Shown: piece by piece, positions 7,960-16,463 of the stretch
Position numbering within the stretch: the first letter of the stretch is position 1
Layout of the letters: the number at the start of each line of letters is the position of its first letter
Assembly: GCA_963699345.1 (NCBI GenBank)
Contig: CAVOTL010000003.1
Coordinates: forward strand, 186,001-250,000
Source: Bog-756 sp963699345
GTDB lineage: Bacteria > Actinomycetota > Acidimicrobiia > Acidimicrobiales > RAAP-2
DNA: 64,000 nucleotides
Direction: 5' to 3'
The notes under the pieces: generated by a model
Seen by the model: the letters and a program-made list of their open reading frames with translations, nothing else
What the model was told of the DNA's origin: nothing
The model's database searches: none
Program-made: the position numbers and the translations under genes

Positions 7960-8781
7960 ATGCGGAGCAGGTGGGCGGTAGCAGGGGTGCTGGCGGTGGG
8001 GGTGTTCGGATTGGCCGGGTGCGGTAGCGGATCGCCGTCGGGAGGCGGATCGACGTCGTCGACCACGTCGCCGGGCCATGAGCTCGTCGGCACCGCCTGG
8101 ATCCTCGAGTCCTACCGGGCCACGGGAGGTGCCGTCACGTCCGCGGCGTCGGGAACGACCGCCGACCTGGCGTTCGAGCCGCGGGGCGTGCTGGTCGGGT
8201 CGTCCGGGTGCAACCGGTTGACCGGGACCTACGTGGCCAAGGGGACGTCGCTGACCGTCTCCCCGGGACCGACGACGCTGATGGCCTGCACCAGTCCGGC
8301 GCTCGATGCCCAGGAGTCCTCGCTGTTCGAGCTGCTGCCCCAGGTGTCGGGGTACTCGCTCTCGTCCGACCGGTTGACCATGACCGGTGCGGGAGGGGCG
8401 ACGCTCCTCACCTACACCGCCGGACTGTCCGGCCTGGCCGGGACCTCGTGGATCGCGACCGGGGTCAACAACGGCAACGGCGCCGTCGAGTCCACGAACG
8501 CGACCGAGCGGTTGACGGCATCGTTCGGCACCGACGGGAGCTTCTCCGGGTTCGGGGGGTGCAACACACTCGACGGCACCTACCGCGCCACCGGATCGCA
8601 GGGTCTGACCATCACCGGTCTGGCCTCCACCATGAAGACCTGCTCGACGGAGGTCGACACCCTCGAGTCCCAGTACTCGGCCGCCCTGGGGAAGGTGACC
8701 CAGTACGCCATCTCCGGTGACCGGTTGACGTTGCGCAACGGTGCCGGCGAGACCCAGGTCACCTATCGGCTGATGGGCTGA
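7960..8781 (+). CDS. Lipoprotein with two META (HslJ-like) domains
   Basis: The 273-aa product from the ATG at 7960 carries a lipoprotein signal with lipobox LAGC and a Ser/Gly/Thr linker. Two META repeats follow: GTAWILESYRATGG...GSSGCNRLTGTY (about residues 40-155) and GTSWIATGVNNGNG...GFGGCNTLDGTY (about 160-270). Each has the family W and the GCN-x-hydroxyl-GxY core plus a late Cys (LMACTSP, MKTCSTE) that probably forms a disulfide with it. META proteins such as HslJ and secreted Leishmania META1 are stress-linked but have no defined chemistry. An in-frame upstream start at 7936 would add eight residues; the ATG is preferred because it begins the signal peptide. Confidence 0.85.
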   Translation: MRSRWAVAGVLAVGVFGLAGCGSGSPSGGGSTSSTTSPGHELVGTAWILESYRATGGAVTSAASGTTADLAFEPRGVLVGSSGCNRLTGTYVAKGTSLTVSPGPTTLMACTSPALDAQESSLFELLPQVSGYSLSSDRLTMTGAGGATLLTYTAGLSGLAGTSWIATGVNNGNGAVESTNATERLTASFGTDGSFSGFGGCNTLDGTYRATGSQGLTITGLASTMKTCSTEVDTLESQYSAALGKVTQYAISGDRLTLRNGAGETQVTYRLMG

Positions 8782-8883
8782 ACGCCGGACCCGACGGGAG
8801 AGCTCCGTCCGCCACGCCCGGAGGCGACGTGGCATGCTGAACGCGCGGCCCCCGATGGAGCCGAGCTCCCGGAAAGGCGGAAG

Positions 8884-9324
8884 ATGGCAACGAACGAGAT
8901 GGACGCGGTACTCGCCCGGATCCCTTTGTTCGCCGGGCTCTCGAAGAAGGAGATCCGCCACGTGGCCAGCCTGGCCACCGCGATCAGGCTGGCGGCCGGA
9001 ACCGAGCTGACCCACCAGGGAGACCATGGTCGTGAATTCCTGGTCGTCCTGGACGGCACGGTCGACGTCATGATCGACGGCGAGACGGTCGCCACGTGCG
9101 GGGCCGGGGACTTCTTCGGCGAGATCGCGCTCCTCGAGGGGGGTCAGCGGGTGGCGACGGTCGTCGCCACCTCGGAGGTCCTCGTCGAGGTGATCAGCCG
9201 GGCCGATTTCCGCATCCTGCTCGAGGACCACCCGCAGATCGACGCCAAACTCCGGGCGGCGGAGGCGGAGCGCCTGTCGGAGAACGCCTCCCACCGCGGC
9301 GACGGAGCCCCGGCCCAGACCTGA
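8884..9324 (+). CDS. Standalone cyclic-nucleotide-binding domain protein
   Basis: The 146-aa protein is almost entirely one cNMP-binding (Crp-core) beta-barrel: IPLFAGLSKKEIRHVASLAT, GTELTHQGDHGREFLVVLDG and the phosphate-binding cassette region GAGDFFGEIALLEGGQRVAT. FFGEIALL..GQRVATV matches the conserved FGE-x-ALL-x(4)-R-x-AT motif, with the Arg that contacts the cyclic phosphate. There is no helix-turn-helix and no fused enzyme, so it may act on a partner protein. A class III cyclase is present at 52.9-56.0 kb, and a second cNMP domain at 12.2 kb. AAGGCGGAAG precedes the ATG. Confidence 0.88.
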   Translation: MATNEMDAVLARIPLFAGLSKKEIRHVASLATAIRLAAGTELTHQGDHGREFLVVLDGTVDVMIDGETVATCGAGDFFGEIALLEGGQRVATVVATSEVLVEVISRADFRILLEDHPQIDAKLRAAEAERLSENASHRGDGAPAQT

Positions 9325-9408
9325 CGCCGCGGGTCCGGGTCGCGACGACTCCGGGCGGCGGCCGATCGAGGATCGGACCGGCGACCGCGGCGTGCGCCAC
9401 GAAGGGGA

Positions 9409-10350
9409 CTACTCCGCCGGTCCGGACGTCGGCCCCGCGGGTCCGCCGTCCGACGCCGGTGGCGGGTTCCGGTCGGAACCGAGCTGTCGCCTCGGTCGCC
9501 CCAGGATGAACCCTTGACCGGAGTGGAAGCCGAGTTCCTGGAGCGCCGCGAGTTCCGACCGGGTCTCGATCCCTTCGGCGACGAACGTCGTGTCGAACGC
9601 CTCCGAGCCGAAGCCGAGGAGGGCCCGGGCCAGCGACTGCTTGGCCGGATCGTGATCGATCCCGCGGATCAGCGCGATGTCGAGCTTGATGACCTCCGGC
9701 CGGAGCTCGAGCACATGGTTGAAGCTCGCGAATCCCGATCCGGCATCATCGACCGCCAGACGCACGCCTGACGAGCGCAGGGGCCCGAGGGCGTCGGCGA
9801 ACGCCGGATAGTCGACCACCCGGGTGTGCTCGGTCAGCTCGAGCACGAGCCTCTCGGCGGGCACCGTAGACAGCGCGGCCGAGAACTCCTCCGTCATCAT
9901 CGTCTCCGCCGACGCGTTGACCGACAGGTAGATCCCGGAAGGGAGCCGATCGAGCCCTTCGAGGGCCAGGGACAGGGCCGTGAGTTCCAACTCCACCCCG
10001 ACCCCGAGGGAAGCGGCCTCGGCGAACCAGGCGTCCGGCGGACGGACGGGAAGCTGCGCGAAGCGGGCCAGGGCTTCGGCTCCGACGGTCCGCCCGTTCT
10101 GCAGGTCGACGATCGGCTGGTAGTGGGTCTCGAGCGAACGGTTGGCGATCATGGATCGGATCAAGCGGATGCGCTGGTCGTCCGACCGTCGGAGCGGAAC
10201 CTGACGGGGGTGACGGTGACGTCGCGGCGTGGTCGGCAGCGTGCGTCCGGGAGTGGCGACGGACAGGCGCGGCGGCGCGACCGCGACCCGACCTGTGCCG
10301 CGCTCCCCACCTCCCGACGCCCCGCCTACCGACAATGCCCGCCCTCCCAC
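9409..10350 (-). CDS. EAL-domain cyclic-di-GMP phosphodiesterase
   Basis: In the 313-aa protein an Arg/Pro-rich N-terminal 65 residues precede a full EAL domain. Catalytic and metal residues are all visible: the EAL Glu (GAEALARF), Asn (LSVNAS), Glu (LVLELTEH), the DD pair (VDDAGSG), Lys (IKLDIALIRGI), Glu (VAEGIET) and Gln (GQGFILGRP). It should therefore hydrolyse c-di-GMP. There is no membrane segment and no recognised sensor. The GTG at 10350 is supported by GGAGGG 7 bases upstream. A close paralogue lies at 40733-41734; both start the domain with NRSLETH, indicating a duplicated small EAL family in this genome. Confidence 0.9.
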   Translation of the reverse strand: MGGRALSVGGASGGGERGTGRVAVAPPRLSVATPGRTLPTTPRRHRHPRQVPLRRSDDQRIRLIRSMIANRSLETHYQPIVDLQNGRTVGAEALARFAQLPVRPPDAWFAEAASLGVGVELELTALSLALEGLDRLPSGIYLSVNASAETMMTEEFSAALSTVPAERLVLELTEHTRVVDYPAFADALGPLRSSGVRLAVDDAGSGFASFNHVLELRPEVIKLDIALIRGIDHDPAKQSLARALLGFGSEAFDTTFVAEGIETRSELAALQELGFHSGQGFILGRPRRQLGSDRNPPPASDGGPAGPTSGPAE

Positions 10351-10559
10351 GACTCGCCCTCCAACGGATCGACCCGGTCCCCCGAGACCGCGAACTCCAG
10401 GAGCAACCGCCAGTCCCTAGGGGATCGACCACAATTGCCACCGACTTGAGGGGGGACGGGTTCCACGGGACAGATGTCCTTCCCGGCTGTCACCCCGGGC
10501 AAACGGCACGGACGACCGGGGGGCGGCCCGAGATCCGAGCCCGCGGTGGCCCTACCCGG

Positions 10560-12194
10560 TCAGAAGGCGAGGTACTGGTGCACGGACCGCACCGACGCCG
10601 ACCCCTCCCCCACCGCCGACGCCACCCGCTTCATCGAGCCCGAGCGCAGGTCGCCGACGGCGAAGAGTCCCGGGTGGCTCGTCTCGAACGGCAGCGGCGA
10701 CCGGTCCAGCACCTCCCACTCCCGACCGAGCCGGGCGGACCCCAGCGAAAGATCGGTGAGGACGAAGGCCCGCTCGTCGAGGGCCGCACAGCCGTCGAGC
10801 CAGCCCGAGGACGGGTCGGCACCGATGAAGGAGAACAGTCCGGCGCAGGGCTGGACCGAGTCACCTCCGGGGCCCCGGAGGACGACCGACCGCAGCGTCT
10901 CGTCCCCGTCCAACCCGGTGACGGTCGTGCGCGTCCGCAGGGTGATCCGGGGGTCGGCCCCGACGCGATCGCCCAGATAGCGCGACATGTCCTTGGTGAG
11001 ATCCGGACCCCGGATGACGAGCGTGACCGAGCAACCGACCTGGCTCAGGAACATGGCCGCCTGACCCGCCGAGTTGCCGCCTCCGACCACCACGACCGGT
11101 GACGGCCCGCACAGGCGGGCCTCCATCTCGGTGGCGGCGTAGTAGACGCCGTTGCCTTCGAAGTCGCTGAGTCGCGTCGCGTCCAGCCGACGGTAGGAGG
11201 CGCCCGTGGCCGCGATGACGGCCCGCCCGGCCACCTCGGAGCCGTCACTCAGCCGAACGACCAGGTGACCGGCGCGTTGACCGAGGGCGACGGCGGTACA
11301 GGGGGCGGTGAGGCTGGCTCCGAACTTTTCGGCCTGGATGATCGCCCGCTGGGTGAGCTCCTCCCCCGAGACGCCCATCGGGAACCCCAGATAGTTCTCG
11401 ATCCGGGAGCTCATCCCGGCCTGTCCGCCCGGCGCGATCATCTCCACCCCGAGCGTGCGCAGTCCCTCGGAGGCCCCGTACACGGCGGCGGCCAGTCCGG
11501 CGGGGCCGCCGCCCACCACGACCAGATCGAAGCACCGCTCGGGCAGGTTCTCGACCGTGAGACCGAGAAAGCCCGCCACGGTGCCGGGCGTGGCCCGGCG
11601 CAGTACCGTGCCGGTGGCGATGACGACGGGCATCTCCGTGGTGGCCAGGCCGAACTGCTCCACCAGGGCCCCGACATGCGGGTCGTTGTCGGCGTCCAGC
11701 CACTCGTGGGGGACGCGGGTCCGGGTGAGGAACTCCCGGATATGGAGGGACTCCGGTGAGTAGCGCGATCCGAGGACCCGGATCGCAGGTCCCGCCCCGG
11801 TCATGAGCAGTCCCCGTCGGGCCACAAAGGCGGCCAGGATCGTGTCCCCCAGCCGGGGGGTGGTGGCCATCAGCTGCCGCAGCCGGTCCCGGGGGACGAC
11901 GACCACCTCACCGGCGGTCGAGACCCGGGCCGACACGAAGACCCGGAGTCCGCTCAGCATGTTCAGTTCGCCGAGGAACCGACCGGGACCGTGGTGGGCG
12001 ATGGACCGTTCGTCACCGTCGACGGACACGACGATGTCCACGCCGGCGCTCACCAGTACGAAGAAGTCGTAGCTGACGTCACCCTCGCGGAAGAGGTACT
12101 CCCCGGCCTCCACCCGGCGTCGGATCCCCAGCTCGGCGACGCGCTCCATGTCCGTGGGGTCCAGGATCGGCGTGGCTACCCCGTCGTCGGCCAT
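10560..12194 (-). CDS. cNMP-binding / Grx-like / thioredoxin-reductase-like flavoprotein without CxxC
   Basis: The 544-aa protein has three parts. Residues 1-135 are a cNMP-binding domain (GEYLFREGDVSYDFFVLVSA, GRFLGELNMLSG). Residues 145-215 are glutaredoxin-like (SRYSPESLHIREFL, EMPVVIA) without its Cys pair. Residues 220-544 are a thioredoxin-reductase-type FAD/NAD(P) module (VVGGGPAGLAAAVYGASEG, GGQAGMSSRIENYLGFP, VVGGGNSAGQAAMFLSQVG, FAVGDLRSGSMKRVASAVGE). Where TrxR has CATCDG, this protein reads AATEME, so it cannot reduce thioredoxin in the usual way. The FAD-binding residues are intact. It lies divergent to a UBP zinc-finger gene, an association I recall from other actinobacteria. 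Role unknown; cNMP-gated redox activity is an inference. Confidence 0.88.
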   Translation of the reverse strand: MADDGVATPILDPTDMERVAELGIRRRVEAGEYLFREGDVSYDFFVLVSAGVDIVVSVDGDERSIAHHGPGRFLGELNMLSGLRVFVSARVSTAGEVVVVPRDRLRQLMATTPRLGDTILAAFVARRGLLMTGAGPAIRVLGSRYSPESLHIREFLTRTRVPHEWLDADNDPHVGALVEQFGLATTEMPVVIATGTVLRRATPGTVAGFLGLTVENLPERCFDLVVVGGGPAGLAAAVYGASEGLRTLGVEMIAPGGQAGMSSRIENYLGFPMGVSGEELTQRAIIQAEKFGASLTAPCTAVALGQRAGHLVVRLSDGSEVAGRAVIAATGASYRRLDATRLSDFEGNGVYYAATEMEARLCGPSPVVVVGGGNSAGQAAMFLSQVGCSVTLVIRGPDLTKDMSRYLGDRVGADPRITLRTRTTVTGLDGDETLRSVVLRGPGGDSVQPCAGLFSFIGADPSSGWLDGCAALDERAFVLTDLSLGSARLGREWEVLDRSPLPFETSHPGLFAVGDLRSGSMKRVASAVGEGSASVRSVHQYLAF

Positions 12195-12301
12195 GGCACG
12201 GTCCCTCCATACGGTTCCGGGCCCGTCGGCGGTGACCTCGGGCCGTTCCCCTGCACCGTATTCGCCTCGGGCGGAGCCTGCTTCGGGTGGGACCCGGCGG
12301 G

Positions 12302-12307
12302 TAGCAT
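12302..12307 (+). promoter_or_regulatory. -10 element of leaderless UBP zinc-finger gene
   Basis: TAGCAT followed by six bases and the ATG at 12314. No Shine-Dalgarno is present. Confidence 0.5.
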
Positions 12308-12313
12308 CTGGTC

Positions 12314-12658
12314 ATGGCCGACCCGTTGATCGACCCCAGTGTGGCCCCCACCGGTGACGGGTGCGTCGAGTGCCTGGAGGGCGAGGGGTGGTGGTTCCAC
12401 CTCCGGCGGTGCGCCACGTGTGGCCACATCGGCTGCTGTGACTCGTCGCCCAGCCAGCACGCCAGTGCCCACGCCCGCTCGACGGGTCACTGGATCATCC
12501 GGAGCTTCGAACCCGGCGAGGCCTGGTTCTATGACTACCGGAGCGACCAGGCGGTCCCGGGTGCGGCGTTACCCCCGCCCGAGCACCACCCGATGACGCA
12601 ACCCACGCCCGGACCGGCCGGGCGGGTGCCCGAGGACTGGGAACGCCACCTGCACTGA
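12314..12658 (+). CDS. UBP-type (ZnF-UBP) zinc-finger protein
   Basis: The 114-aa protein is a small ZnF-UBP domain: CVECLEGEGWWFHLRRCATC, GHIGCCDSSPSQHASAHA, then TGHWIIRSFEPGEAWFYDY. The Cys/His spacing (CxxC, CxxC, GCC, H...H..tgH) matches the domain that in eukaryotes binds the C-terminal Gly-Gly of ubiquitin. The bacterial partner is unknown. It is transcribed divergently from the cNMP flavoprotein over a 119-base shared gap. The tail from residue 85 is Pro-rich. A leaderless start is predicted from TAGCAT at -10. Confidence 0.9.
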   Translation: MADPLIDPSVAPTGDGCVECLEGEGWWFHLRRCATCGHIGCCDSSPSQHASAHARSTGHWIIRSFEPGEAWFYDYRSDQAVPGAALPPPEHHPMTQPTPGPAGRVPEDWERHLH

Positions 12659-12705
12659 CCGGTGGCGACGGGACGACCGCCGCGTGCGGGTGGGATCCTG
12701 GGTCC

Positions 12706-13446
12706 GTGAGGCACCGACAGCACTGCGAAGCACTCGAAGCGGAGATTGCGCGCTTCGCCGCGCTCCTCACCGACGCCGATCTCCACACCGTCGTGACCAC
12801 CTGCCCGGACTGGACGGTCGAAGATCTGGCCCGGCATCTGGGGCGGGTGCACCGGTGGGCCGCCCGGCTCGTGTCGGAACTGTCCCCGGTGCGGATCGGG
12901 CCGATCCTGTCCACCGATGGAGCGATCGGTCCCGGGTGGATCCTCGACGGGGGCTCGACCCTGCTCGAGACCCTGCGCCGTACCGATCCGGACCTCGCGA
13001 TGTGGGCGTGGGGGCGGGATCAGCACGTCCGCTTCTGGTCGAGACGCCAGCTCCACGAGACGCTCGTCCATCGGATCGACCTGGAGTTGGCGCTCGGTCT
13101 CGAACCCATGGGGTTACCGGCCATCACCTCCGATGCGATCGACGAGCTCCTCGACAATCTGGCCCCCGCCGCATCGTTCTCCCCCTCCATCGCCGAGCTG
13201 CAGGGATCCGACGGTCGGATCGCCTTGCTGGACACGACGACGGCCCGCCGGTGGACGGTCAGCGTCGATCCTTTCGCCGAGGGCTCCGGAGACGACGACC
13301 GGCCCGTGGATGCCGAACTCGGTTCCGATGGCCTGGACCTGCTCCAGGTCCTGTACCGGCGCCGCTCGATCGATGACATCGGCGGCGCTCTGCAGGGTGA
13401 CGGGGCGCTCCTGCGCTTCTGGCTCGATCACCTCGTCCTGGCGTAG
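12706..13446 (+). CDS. Maleylpyruvate isomerase-type, mycothiol-dependent (MDMPI) family protein
   Basis: The 246-aa protein has the MDMPI N-terminal DinB-like four-helix domain: VVTTCPDWTVEDLARHLGRV with the metal His, and RRQLHETLVHRIDLELALG with the second and third His (HExxxHRxD). A smaller C-terminal MDMPI domain follows (residues 170-246). Characterised relatives use mycothiol, the actinobacterial thiol, and a divalent metal to isomerise maleylpyruvate; most family members are uncharacterised. GATCCT lies 6 bases before the GTG start, so a leaderless mRNA is likely. The next gene, DksA-like, starts 15 bases downstream and may be co-transcribed. Confidence 0.85.
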   Translation: MRHRQHCEALEAEIARFAALLTDADLHTVVTTCPDWTVEDLARHLGRVHRWAARLVSELSPVRIGPILSTDGAIGPGWILDGGSTLLETLRRTDPDLAMWAWGRDQHVRFWSRRQLHETLVHRIDLELALGLEPMGLPAITSDAIDELLDNLAPAASFSPSIAELQGSDGRIALLDTTTARRWTVSVDPFAEGSGDDDRPVDAELGSDGLDLLQVLYRRRSIDDIGGALQGDGALLRFWLDHLVLA

Positions 13447-13461
13447 CTGTGTAATGGGGGG

Positions 13462-13817
13462 ATGGAGGAGCCATCCGTCCGTTCGACACTCGAGGCCGGT
13501 CGACGCTCGGCGTTCGACCGGGTGGCCGCCTTGGCGACCGAGCTCGGATGGCTCGCCGGAGACGCCGACGATGCGAACGGCGATGACGAGCACGACCCCG
13601 AAGGATCGACGCTGGCCTTCGAACGTGCCCGGGTGGCCGCGCTGCTCGTCGATGCCGAGGCCCACCTGGAGGATCTGGACCGGGCCTTGGCCCGGCTGGC
13701 GACCGGGACCTACACGGTGTGTGAGCTCTGCGGAGCGACATCCCGCCGGAGCGACTCGAGGCACTGCCCGCGACCCGCCGCTGCTTCGACTGTGCGTCGC
13801 GGCCCCGGACCGGGTGA
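13462..13817 (+). pseudogene. DksA/TraR-type C4 zinc-finger protein, frameshifted inside the finger
   Basis: The frame opened by the ATG at 13462 encodes an acidic coiled-coil N-terminus (FERARVAALLVDAEAHLEDL) and GTYTVCELCGA, the first CxxC of a DksA-type finger. It then continues as an unrelated Arg/Pro-rich tail to 13944. From base 13737 the neighbouring frame reads DIPPERLEALPATRRCFDCA and stops at 13815-13817, exactly the missing half of the finger (second CxxC). A single lost G at 13735-13738 (GCGACATC instead of GCGGACATC) explains this. The restored protein would be 118 aa, a plausible RNA-polymerase-binding DksA/TraR or CarD-like accessory regulator. It is either a real inactivation or a base-calling error. 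Confidence 0.75.
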
Positions 13818-13835
13818 CGGACGGGACCGCCCGGG

Positions 13836-13855
13836 GTCGCGGACCGGACCGCGAC
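13836..13855. terminator. Hairpin between convergent DksA-like and DUF427 genes
   Basis: GTCGCGG-ACCGGA-CCGCGAC, a perfect 7-bp stem with a 6-base loop, lies 18 bases after the corrected DksA-like stop and 19 bases before the DUF427 stop. It is symmetric, so it can serve both strands. There is no T-run. Its position between the restored stop and the convergent gene supports 13817 as the true gene end. Confidence 0.5.
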
Positions 13856-13874
13856 GCCAGGGGCTGTCGGCCCG

Positions 13875-14639
13875 CTACGAAAAGTGGGTGTCGGGCCGTT
13901 CCAGGTGGACGCCGTCGACGGTGACGTCGACCTTCTCGTTGTAGAACGCCACCAGGCCGGCGATCGGCAGGAGTTGGCGGGTCGGGAAGTCGTAGGCCCA
14001 GGCCAGATCGGGGCTGACGCGCCCGTTGACGGTCACCGACCAGTAGGAACTGGTCGTCCCCTTGTACGGACAGGAGGTCACCGTCCCGCTCGGCTGGAGA
14101 TGGTCGAACTGCACGTCGAGACGATCGAAGTAGTACCTGGTCGGAAGGCCCGTCTCGAACACCGTCACCGTGCTCGACGACTCGGCGAGGACGACACCGT
14201 CCAGTTCGATCCGGACGCGGCGGTCCGACCGCAGGGCATCCACCCGGGTGTAGGGATTCCGGGGATGGACGAACACCTCTTCCTGCTCCTCGAACCAGCT
14301 GTCCAGGGCGGCCCAGTCGAAGCGGACCGTTCCCGTGACCCCGTCGAGATCGGAGGCGATGTAGTGGTGGCCGACGCCCCGGCGGTCCTCGCCCCCCACC
14401 CGCACACCGAGCCGGCGGGCGGTGCCGCGCCGCAGGTGCTCCTCATGGTCCTCGTCGATCAGGATCTCCGGGTCGATGTCCGCGAGAGGGACGTAGTACT
14501 GCGGGTAGTAGGGCCATTCCCACACGTACAGGGCACGTCGCGAGTCGATGACCACCGCACCCCCCAGCGTGGCCCGGATGCGACGCGGGACCGGCTCGAC
14601 GTGGTTCACGGGGACGATGGCCTGGGGGTAGTCGTTCAC
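13875..14639 (-). CDS. Tandem DUF427 protein
   Basis: The 254-aa protein has two DUF427 units. The first (about residues 15-105) contains VPRRIRATLGGAVVIDSRRA and LYVWEWPYYPQYYVPLADI. The second (about 145-245) contains RVRIELDGVVLAESSS, LPTRYYFDRLDVQFDHL, SCPYKGTTSSYWSVTVNG and DLAWAYDFP. The CPYKG-x(3)-YW and W-x-Y motifs are diagnostic. DUF427 folds as a small beta-barrel of unknown biochemical role. The GTG at 14639 is chosen because GAGGAGG lies 4 bases upstream; upstream ATGs give only Arg/Pro-rich non-conserved sequence. Confidence 0.85.
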   Translation of the reverse strand: MNDYPQAIVPVNHVEPVPRRIRATLGGAVVIDSRRALYVWEWPYYPQYYVPLADIDPEILIDEDHEEHLRRGTARRLGVRVGGEDRRGVGHHYIASDLDGVTGTVRFDWAALDSWFEEQEEVFVHPRNPYTRVDALRSDRRVRIELDGVVLAESSSTVTVFETGLPTRYYFDRLDVQFDHLQPSGTVTSCPYKGTTSSYWSVTVNGRVSPDLAWAYDFPTRQLLPIAGLVAFYNEKVDVTVDGVHLERPDTHFS

Positions 14640-14952
14640 GTGCCTCCTCATCGGTGGGAGCCGGGATTCCATCCTACGGGTCCAGCTGCCCATCCGACCC
14701 GGCGACGCGCCTGGACGGAACCGGCCCCCGTCGGGGGTGGCTCCCACCCTGACACGGTCGGCGGCACCCACCTCGGCCATGGCGGTGGTCGCCACGCCAC
14801 CGGCGGCCATCGGGCGGGACGGTGCGTCCGTCGGTGGCACCCGTACCCCGCTCGGCACCGGTCGTCGGGACCACCCCCGACCTGCCCGGGACGTCGACCG
14901 GCAGGCTTCCTCGGCCGGATCGGAAGGACGGAATACTCGCTAGGTTGCAGAA
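14640..14952. other. Divergent gap between DUF427 and disulfide-oxidoreductase genes
   Basis: The 313 bases have no convincing gene. On the minus strand TAGGAT near 14678 could be the DUF427 -10 element, and GAGGAGG is its ribosome binding site. At the right end, TAGGTT (14941-14946) serves the plus-strand gene. Confidence 0.4.
14941..14946 (+). promoter_or_regulatory. -10 element of leaderless disulfide-oxidoreductase gene
   Basis: TAGGTT, then GCAGAA, then the ATG at 14953. No ribosome binding site precedes the start. Confidence 0.5.
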
Positions 14953-16416
14953 ATGGCCGACCACACGGATACCTGGGACGTCATCGTCATCGGTGGGGGG
15001 CCTCCCGGCGAAAACGCCGCCCAGTACGCGATCGCCGACAGTGACCGGACCGCGGTCATCGTGGAGCAGGAACTGGTCGGTGGGGACTGTTCGTACTGGG
15101 CGTGCATGCCCAGTAAGGGCCTCCTGCGTCCGATCGAGGTCCTCGAGGCGGCCCGGACGATGCCCGGCGCGTCGGCGGCGGTCACCGGCCGACTGGACGT
15201 CGAGGCGGTCCTCGAGCGACGTGACCGCATCACCAACCACCACGACGACCGCTCACAGGTCTCGTGGGCGGAGGGGATCGGCGTCGACGTGGTCCGGGGG
15301 GTCGGCCGACTGAGCGGCGAGCGTGCCGTGACGGTCACCGGCTCCGGCGGTACGGAGCGAGTGCTCCGGGCCCGCCACGCCGTGGTCCTGGCCACCGGCA
15401 CGACCCCGACCGTGCCCCCCGTGCCCGGCCTGGCCGAAGCTCTGCCGTGGACGTCCCGGGACGTCACCAACCTCCACGAGGTCCCCCGTCGCGTGGCCGT
15501 GGTCGGTGGCGGGGTGGTGGCCTGTGAGTCCGCCACCTGGTTGCGCGGTCTCGGCGCGGAGGAGGTCACGCTGATCGAATCCGCACCGGCGCTGCTGTCC
15601 CGACAGGAGCCGTTCGCCAGTGAGATGGTGGCCCGGCGCTTCGACGAACTCGGCATCACCGTTCTGACGTCGACGCGCATCGACCGGGTCGAGCGAGGGT
15701 CACCGGAGGAGCGGGGCGAGGGGCGCATCCACGGTGGCCCGGCGATCCTCCATGCCGGGGACCGGCGCATCGAGGTGGACGAGGTCGTCATCGCCGCCGG
15801 CCGGACGCCGGCGTCGTCGGATCTCGGTCTCGACGTCGTCGGCATCGATCCCGCCGCCGACCGTGGGTTCGTGACCGTCGACGACCACCTCACGGTGGCC
15901 GGTGTCGCCGGGGACTGGCTGTATGCCGTCGGCGACCTGTGCGGTCGGGCGCTGTTGACCCACATGGGCAAGTACCAGGCCCGGATCGCCGGCGATGTCA
16001 TCTCCGCCCGGGCGGAGGGTCGCCCCCTGGACGGCTCGCGCTACCGGGATCTGGCCGATCACGACATGGTTCCGGCCGTCGTCTTCAGCGACCCCCAGAT
16101 CGCCTCGGTAGGACTGACCGAGGCCGTGGCGCGCCAACGGGGCCTCGATGTCGAGGTCCTCGACTGGGACCTCGGTGCGATCGCGGGGGCCACCCTGGTC
16201 CGCGATGGCTACGAGGGGCACGCCCGCCTGGTCGTCGACCGCGGGAGGGACACCCTCGTGGGTGCGACCTTCGTCGGCTACGACGTCGCCGAGCTGCTCC
16301 ATTCGGCGACCACCGCCATCGTCGGGAAGGTGCCGCTGGAGACGTTGTGGCACGTGGTCCCCTCGTACCCCACCATCAGCGAGATCTGGCTCCGACTGCT
16401 CGAATCCCGTCGCTGA
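14953..16416 (+). CDS. Pyridine nucleotide-disulfide oxidoreductase (mercuric reductase / Lpd-like)
   Basis: The 487-aa class I flavoprotein has an FAD dinucleotide fold (VIVIGGGPPGENAAQYAIAD), a redox disulfide DCSYWACMPSKGLLRP (CxxxxC, in place of CLNVGC), an NAD(P) fold (RRVAVVGGGVVACESATWLR), a second FAD motif (WLYAVGDLCG) and a C-terminal dimer domain. The C-terminal active-site His of lipoamide dehydrogenase (HAHPT) is replaced: here the segment reads VPSYPTISEIW. It is therefore unlikely to be a normal Lpd and may reduce another disulfide or a metal or quinone. It stands alone with no 2-oxo-acid dehydrogenase genes nearby. A hairpin terminator follows at 16464. Confidence 0.87.
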   Translation: MADHTDTWDVIVIGGGPPGENAAQYAIADSDRTAVIVEQELVGGDCSYWACMPSKGLLRPIEVLEAARTMPGASAAVTGRLDVEAVLERRDRITNHHDDRSQVSWAEGIGVDVVRGVGRLSGERAVTVTGSGGTERVLRARHAVVLATGTTPTVPPVPGLAEALPWTSRDVTNLHEVPRRVAVVGGGVVACESATWLRGLGAEEVTLIESAPALLSRQEPFASEMVARRFDELGITVLTSTRIDRVERGSPEERGEGRIHGGPAILHAGDRRIEVDEVVIAAGRTPASSDLGLDVVGIDPAADRGFVTVDDHLTVAGVAGDWLYAVGDLCGRALLTHMGKYQARIAGDVISARAEGRPLDGSRYRDLADHDMVPAVVFSDPQIASVGLTEAVARQRGLDVEVLDWDLGAIAGATLVRDGYEGHARLVVDRGRDTLVGATFVGYDVAELLHSATTAIVGKVPLETLWHVVPSYPTISEIWLRLLESRR

Positions 16417-16463
16417 CGCCGCCGACCCCGGGTGCCCTCCGGGGGACCGGGTCGGGAGAAGAG

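Noticed and set aside
13730..13745. Programmed frameshifting in the DksA-like gene
   Set aside because: No slippery heptamer, stimulatory stem or conserved dual product is evident; a lost G is simpler, and two similar events occur elsewhere in the window.
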